A DNA stretch of 64,000 nt, from contig CAKUFZ010000002.1 in NCBI GenBank assembly GCA_934654475.1, positions 79,392 through 143,391 of the forward strand. Direction: 5' to 3'. Each line of letters begins with the position of its first letter. Position 1 is the stretch's first letter. The stretch is from an uncultured Coriobacteriales bacterium (GTDB lineage Bacteria > Actinomycetota > Coriobacteriia > Coriobacteriales > UMGS124). Of this stretch, positions 60,026 to 64,000 are shown one piece after another. The notes under the pieces were generated by a model. That model had not been told where the DNA came from and made no database searches. It worked only from the letters and a program-made list of their open reading frames with translations. Position numbers and translations under genes: made by a program.

Positions 60026-61690
60026 CTAACGGGCGTTGGCGGCGCGGACCACGGCGGCGGCGCAACGCAGGCCGTCGGCCGCGGCGCTCATGATGCCACC
60101 GGCATAGCCCGCTCCCTCACCGCAGGGGTACAGGCCCTCGACGTCGACGCTCACGAGGTCGTCGGAGCGGCGCACGATACGCACGGGCGACGAGGAGCGC
60201 GTCTCCACGCCGGTGAGCACGGCGTCCATGCGGTCGAATCCCTCAAGGCGCTTGGCGAAGATGGGGATGGCCGCACGAAGCGCGCGGTCGACGAAATCGG
60301 GCAGGCACTTGCCGACGCTGCCCCACTTCACGCCCAGAGGATAGGTAGGCTGGACGTGCCCCGCACCGCGCGAGGCGACCTTGGCGCGGAAATCGGTAAG
60401 AAGCTGGGCGGGTGCCTTGTAATCCCCACCGCCGGCCGCAAAGGCGGCCTGCTCGCAGCGGCGCTGGAGTGCGACGCCGGCAAGCGGGTCGTCGGCGATG
60501 CCGGGGATGTCTTCGGGAAGGACGTTGGCCAGAAAGCCGGAGTTGGCGTTGCGGCCGTCGCGGGCAAACTCGCTCATGCCGTTCGTGACGACGCCGCCCT
60601 CTTCGCTCGCCGCGGCCACGATCGTGCCGCCGGGGCACATGCAGAAGCTGTAAACGCCCCTGCCGTCCTTGAGGTGGCAGCTGAGCTTGTAAGAGGCCAC
60701 GGGCAGCGCGTCGCTGTTGGCGATGCCGCCGTACTGGACCTTGTTGATCATGTTCTGGGGATGCTCGATGCGCACGCCCATGGAGAAGACCTTGGGCTCG
60801 AGGGTAAGGCCCTGCTCTTTGAGCTGGGAGAACACGTCGCGGGCAGAGTGTCCGCACGCAAGGATCGCCTGCGAGCAGCGGATTTCCTCAAACTTGGCGG
60901 GGCGGCCGGGCGCCTCGACGGCCACGCGCACGCCTGCAAGGCAGCCCTGCTCAACGACGAGCTCGCACATCCTCGTGTACCAGCGCACCTCTCCTCCGGC
61001 CTCGCGGATACGCTCGACGAGCTTGTCCACCACACCGGGAAGCACGTCGCTTCCGATATGGGGCATCGCCTGCCAGAGGATGTCCGACGAGGCGCCCGCC
61101 TCGACGAACGTCTTCAGGATCCATGCATGCTCGGGGGCGTTCGTACCCGTGGTGAGCTTGCCGTCGGAGAAGGTGCCGGCGCCGCCTGCACCGAACTGGA
61201 TGTTGCTCTGAGTGTTGAGCTTGCCGGTTGCGGCGAACTTCGCCACGTCGCGGCTGCGCTGCTCGGCGGGAGCACCGCGCTCGATAAGAATGGGCGCCAT
61301 GCCCGCCTGTGCCAGGCTGAGCGCGGCAAACAGGCCCGCAGGGCCCGCGCCCACAACGACGGGGCGCGCGACCGTATGGCCGGCCTCGAGCTTGGGCGCC
61401 TCGTAGGAGGCCTCCTTGGCAAGCACAACGTCGTTGGTCGCCAGGCTTGCAACGAGGCTCTCCTCGCAAGCGGCGCCCTCGTGCAGCGAGGCACGCACAC
61501 TCGCGACGTAGTGGACGTCGCCGCGCTTGCGGGCATCGACGGCGCGACGGGCCACGCTGCAGGCGTCGATGTCGGAGACGTCGACGCCCAGCTTGCGGCT
61601 CACGGCCAGACGGAGCAGGTCGGCGTCATAGGCGACGCCCGTCGCTTTGCCACCGGAAAGGGCGAGCTTGAGGTTGCGTATCTCGATCAT
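60026..61690 (-). CDS. FAD-dependent dehydrogenase (COG2509-like)
   Basis: A 554-residue flavoprotein. An N-terminal domain of about 100 residues with a helical, basic start precedes the dinucleotide-binding fold RPVVVGAGPAGLFAAL (about 108-123) and GAPAEQRSRDV. Later segments SFCMCPGGTIVAAASEEGGVVTNGMS and LYPCGEGAGYAGGI (a second FAD-contacting motif) are typical of the uncharacterised FAD-dependent dehydrogenase group. Its reaction is unknown. ATG at 61690; an 81-base inverted repeat lies just upstream. It is the second of two adjacent flavoprotein genes. Confidence 0.85.
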   Translation of the reverse strand: MIEIRNLKLALSGGKATGVAYDADLLRLAVSRKLGVDVSDIDACSVARRAVDARKRGDVHYVASVRASLHEGAACEESLVASLATNDVVLAKEASYEAPKLEAGHTVARPVVVGAGPAGLFAALSLAQAGMAPILIERGAPAEQRSRDVAKFAATGKLNTQSNIQFGAGGAGTFSDGKLTTGTNAPEHAWILKTFVEAGASSDILWQAMPHIGSDVLPGVVDKLVERIREAGGEVRWYTRMCELVVEQGCLAGVRVAVEAPGRPAKFEEIRCSQAILACGHSARDVFSQLKEQGLTLEPKVFSMGVRIEHPQNMINKVQYGGIANSDALPVASYKLSCHLKDGRGVYSFCMCPGGTIVAAASEEGGVVTNGMSEFARDGRNANSGFLANVLPEDIPGIADDPLAGVALQRRCEQAAFAAGGGDYKAPAQLLTDFRAKVASRGAGHVQPTYPLGVKWGSVGKCLPDFVDRALRAAIPIFAKRLEGFDRMDAVLTGVETRSSSPVRIVRRSDDLVSVDVEGLYPCGEGAGYAGGIMSAAADGLRCAAAVVRAANAR

Positions 61691-61713
61691 CGGCGCTCCC
61701 TGTAAAATTAGCG

Positions 61714-61794
61714 GGGAGCTGCTGCGACCAGACCGTCGAAGACAGCGCGCAACTCGTGCACATCGCCCTCGACTGTCTCATCGCAGCAGCTCCC
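61714..61794 (-). repeat. 81-base inverted repeat between two flavoprotein genes
   Basis: A perfect 14-bp stem (61714-61727 with 61781-61794) with an inner 6-bp helix AGACAG/CTGTCT (61740-61745 with 61773-61778) in the 53-base interior. On the minus strand it follows the upstream stop by 24 bases and is followed by GCTAATTTT. It may be a terminator with a very large loop or a structured leader of the next gene. Confidence 0.6.
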
Positions 61795-61818
61795 GAGTTG
61801 CTATCACGACAGTCGTGC

Positions 61819-63009
61819 CTATAATACCGCGCTTGCCCTTCCCGCGTGCATGCCGCTGACCCAAGCCCACGCCAGGTTCAATCCACCGCACATGCCGTCC
61901 ACATCAAGGGCCTCTCCGCAAATGAAAAGGCCGGGCACATCGGCGCATGCAAACGTGAGCGGATCCACCTGAGAGGTCGCGATGCCGCCGCGCGTGACCT
62001 GGGCCTGGTCGCCCTCCATGAGGGATTCGACGCGGAACTCCCACCTCTTCAGCAGGCTGCAGAGTCTGTCGATGTCGCAGGGTCGGTCGCCGTCGCGGCC
62101 GCACACGCGCTCCATCAGATGCGCGGCCACCTTGGGCTGAACGGTGCCGTCAAGCAGGTGCAGACGCGCAAATGCCACATCGCCCGACGCCTCGGCGGCC
62201 TCGACGCGGCGCAGCAGGTCGCGGTGGAGCTCGTCTTCGCCCATCTCGGGGGCAAGGTCTATCGAAAGCCGGTCGCCTGGGTGGGCATAGCGCGAGGCGT
62301 CAAAGACGACGATGCCCGAGACGCCGTACTTGCGCATGAGCACCTCGCCCACCTCGTTGAACACAGGCTCCCCTGCATGCTCCACGCTGACGCGGCAGGT
62401 GAAGCGCGCGCCGTCGAGGTCGCGGGCGGGCTTGGGAGAGGTCGCGATGGGGCACAGGACGCGCGTCTGCGAGCAGAGCTCGAGGTCGCACATGTCGGCA
62501 AGCAAGCCGGCCGACTGGCCGCCCGCGCACCACACCACCCTGTCCGCCTCAAACGTCTGCCCGTCCTCAAGCTCGACGGTCCAACGCCCGGCGCCGCAGG
62601 CAACCGAGCTCACGCGCGACTCGATCCACAGGCGAACGCCCAGCTCGTCGATGCGATTGAGCAGTACGTCGAGCACCGACGCGGCGCAGCGCGAGCGGGG
62701 GAAGTAACGCCCCTCCTCGTCGCAGGTATGCCACAGCCCCAGGCGCTCGAAGAAGCCGAGAACCTCGGGCACGGGGCCGTCCGCACACGCCTCGAAGGCA
62801 CGCTGGACGAATGTCGGGTCGTTGTAGCGGCCGCTTCCAAGGTCGGCGTTGCAGAAGTTGCAGCGACCGTTGCCTGAGGCCATGATGGAGCGTCCGGGGC
62901 GGGGGCCTGCCTCAAAGACAGAAACGGACGCCCCGGACTCAGCTGCGGCGATTGCGCAAGCCAAACCCGAGGCGCCGGCCCCCACGACGATGATGTGGGG
63001 AGAGTTCAT
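61819..63009 (-). CDS. HI0933/BaiN-like NAD(P)/FAD-dependent oxidoreductase
   Basis: A 396-residue flavoprotein of the HI0933/YhiN family, which includes BaiN of bile-acid-metabolising clostridia. It opens with HIIVVGAGASGLACAIAAA, has the family ASGNGRCNFCN motif, and ends with LFICGEALDVDGMCGGLNLAWAW, all strongly conserved in the family. The reaction in this organism is unknown; a role in bile-acid reduction is only suggested by the family. ATG at 63009 with AAGGA 5 bases upstream. It lies 27 bases downstream of mrp on the same strand. Confidence 0.88.
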   Translation of the reverse strand: MNSPHIIVVGAGASGLACAIAAAESGASVSVFEAGPRPGRSIMASGNGRCNFCNADLGSGRYNDPTFVQRAFEACADGPVPEVLGFFERLGLWHTCDEEGRYFPRSRCAASVLDVLLNRIDELGVRLWIESRVSSVACGAGRWTVELEDGQTFEADRVVWCAGGQSAGLLADMCDLELCSQTRVLCPIATSPKPARDLDGARFTCRVSVEHAGEPVFNEVGEVLMRKYGVSGIVVFDASRYAHPGDRLSIDLAPEMGEDELHRDLLRRVEAAEASGDVAFARLHLLDGTVQPKVAAHLMERVCGRDGDRPCDIDRLCSLLKRWEFRVESLMEGDQAQVTRGGIATSQVDPLTFACADVPGLFICGEALDVDGMCGGLNLAWAWVSGMHAGRASAVL

Positions 63010-63036
63010 ATCAATCCTTACTGAAAGCCGGGGCTG

Positions 63037-63894
63037 TTACTCGGCGACGGTCCAACCGCCCATGAGCGACGACGCGACCTTGACGGAAGCGGCCTTGTCG
63101 AGCAGCTTCTCGGCGTCGATGCCGGGGTTGGGGATGTCCATGACCTTGCCCTCGTCGCACATGGCGGCGAAGTCGGGGTTCATGGGCAGGCGGGCCAGGA
63201 CGTCGACGCCGTACTTCTCGGCAACCTCGTCGATGTGGCTGTCGCCGAAGATGTAGTGCTTCTTGCCGCAGTCGGGGCACTCAAAGTAGCTCATGTTCTC
63301 GACAAGGCCGAGCACGGGCACGTCCATGGACTTGGCCATGTTCACGGCCTTGCCCACGATGGTGGCCACGAGGTCCTGCGGGGAGGCGACGATGACGACG
63401 CCGTCGACCGGGATGGACTGGAACACGGTGAGGGCCACGTCGCCCGTTCCGGGAGGCATGTCGACGACGAGCACGTCGAGCTCGCCCCAGACGACCTCGT
63501 TCCAGAACTGCTTGACGCAGCCACCGATGACGGGGCCACGCCAAATCACCGGGTCATCGGGGTTGCGCAGCAACAGGTTGATCGACATGACCTCGATGCC
63601 TTCCTTGGTGCGAGCAGGCACGAGGAGGTTGTTCTGCGCGGTGATGCCCACGTGGTTGAAGCCGAACATGTGGGGGATGGTGGGGCCGGTGATGTCGGCG
63701 TCGAGGATGCCGACCTTGAGGCCCTTGCGCGCCGCATCGGCGGCGATGAGGCCGGAGACGAGCGACTTGCCCACGCCGCCCTTGCCAGACACAACGCCGA
63801 TGACGTGCTTGACGCTGCTCATGTCATTCTGAGCAAGCTTGCTGGTGTCGCCGGCGCGCATTACATTGCCGTCGGCAGGTACGTTCTCTGCCAT
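63037..63894 (-). CDS. mrp: Mrp/NBP35 family iron-sulfur carrier ATPase
   Basis: A 285-residue P-loop ATPase that carries or inserts iron-sulfur clusters. It has the deviant Walker A GKGGVGKS (37-44), DADITGPTIPHM, MPPGTGD and the C-x2-C cluster ligands in ECPDCG near residue 200. The N-terminal MIP18-like domain of longer Mrp proteins is absent. ATG at 63894 with an AAGG site about 4 bases upstream. The upstream 106 bases to the window edge show no further gene. Confidence 0.94.
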   Translation of the reverse strand: MAENVPADGNVMRAGDTSKLAQNDMSSVKHVIGVVSGKGGVGKSLVSGLIAADAARKGLKVGILDADITGPTIPHMFGFNHVGITAQNNLLVPARTKEGIEVMSINLLLRNPDDPVIWRGPVIGGCVKQFWNEVVWGELDVLVVDMPPGTGDVALTVFQSIPVDGVVIVASPQDLVATIVGKAVNMAKSMDVPVLGLVENMSYFECPDCGKKHYIFGDSHIDEVAEKYGVDVLARLPMNPDFAAMCDEGKVMDIPNPGIDAEKLLDKAASVKVASSLMGGWTVAE

Positions 63895-64000
63895 AAAACC
63901 TTGTCCTCTCCTTGGGGATAACGCCAGGGCTTAGATTACTCCAACTTTGCCGCCCTGGGAAGTCTAATCCCCTAAAGTCGCTATGATTTGGTGCGAACGG

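Noticed and set aside
61699..61800. Small protein gene within the 81-base inverted repeat (minus strand, ending at a TAA near 61710)
   Set aside because: The frame is closed just upstream, the only start is an internal GTG without a ribosome site, and the pairing explains the sequence better.

Overview
The window reads as one contiguous stretch of a high-GC bacterial chromosome with tightly packed genes, almost all on the minus strand. I see no insertion sequence, prophage or CRISPR array. Several things point to the Coriobacteriia (an Olsenella/Atopobium/Collinsella-type gut or oral actinobacterium): fused shikimate enzymes, a type III glutamine synthetase, a RecJ-helicase fusion, an InlB-repeat surface protein with an IAKTGD sorting-like tail, and a BaiN/HI0933-type flavoprotein. 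This placement is inference from gene content; no rRNA or marker comparison was possible.

Region by region. 1-6.5 kb: the 5' part of ligA (it runs off the window), mscS, a three-gene tRNA operon (Ala-Val-Ala) with its own promoter and terminator, a class I fructose-bisphosphate aldolase, and the (p)ppGpp synthetase/hydrolase rel. 6.5-13.8 kb: a tgt-secD-secF-recJ/helicase-rel run. The recJ product is a 1220-residue fusion of a RecJ nuclease, a HIRAN-like module and a RecQ-like helicase. 13.9-20.6 kb: a plus-strand U32 protein, then minus-strand DUF1292, acyl-CoA ligase, ilvE and pyrE. 20.7-36 kb: a long minus-strand series pcrA, alpha/beta hydrolase, ppaC, queH, queA, then a complete aromatic amino-acid operon (aroF, tyrA, aroB-aroA fusion, aroC, pheA, aroE-aroK fusion, aroQ) closed by a terminator.

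36-50 kb: a divergent SWIM/SNF2 helicase (plus), then uppP, usp, an EamA transporter and polA (minus). Next come glnN (plus), a 484-base gene-free stretch holding large repeated stem-loops, and a CAP/InlB-repeat cell-surface protein (plus). 50-64 kb: malic enzyme and fumC, an ABC-F ATPase, murJ, ybaK, uvrA, two flavoproteins and the Fe-S carrier mrp, all minus.

How the genes work together. The aromatic cluster carries every step from DAHP to prephenate, plus the phenylpyruvate and tyrosine branches, in seven genes, three of which encode two-enzyme fusions. queA, queH and tgt handle the last steps of tRNA queuosine formation. ligA, polA, pcrA, uvrA, the RecJ fusion and the SNF2 protein make the window rich in DNA repair. 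murJ and uppP serve cell-wall lipid cycling. fumC and the malic enzyme form a fumarate-malate-pyruvate pair.

The points most worth a second look are the RecJ-HIRAN-helicase fusion, the duplicated stem-loop elements after glnN, and the structured leader of the aromatic operon.
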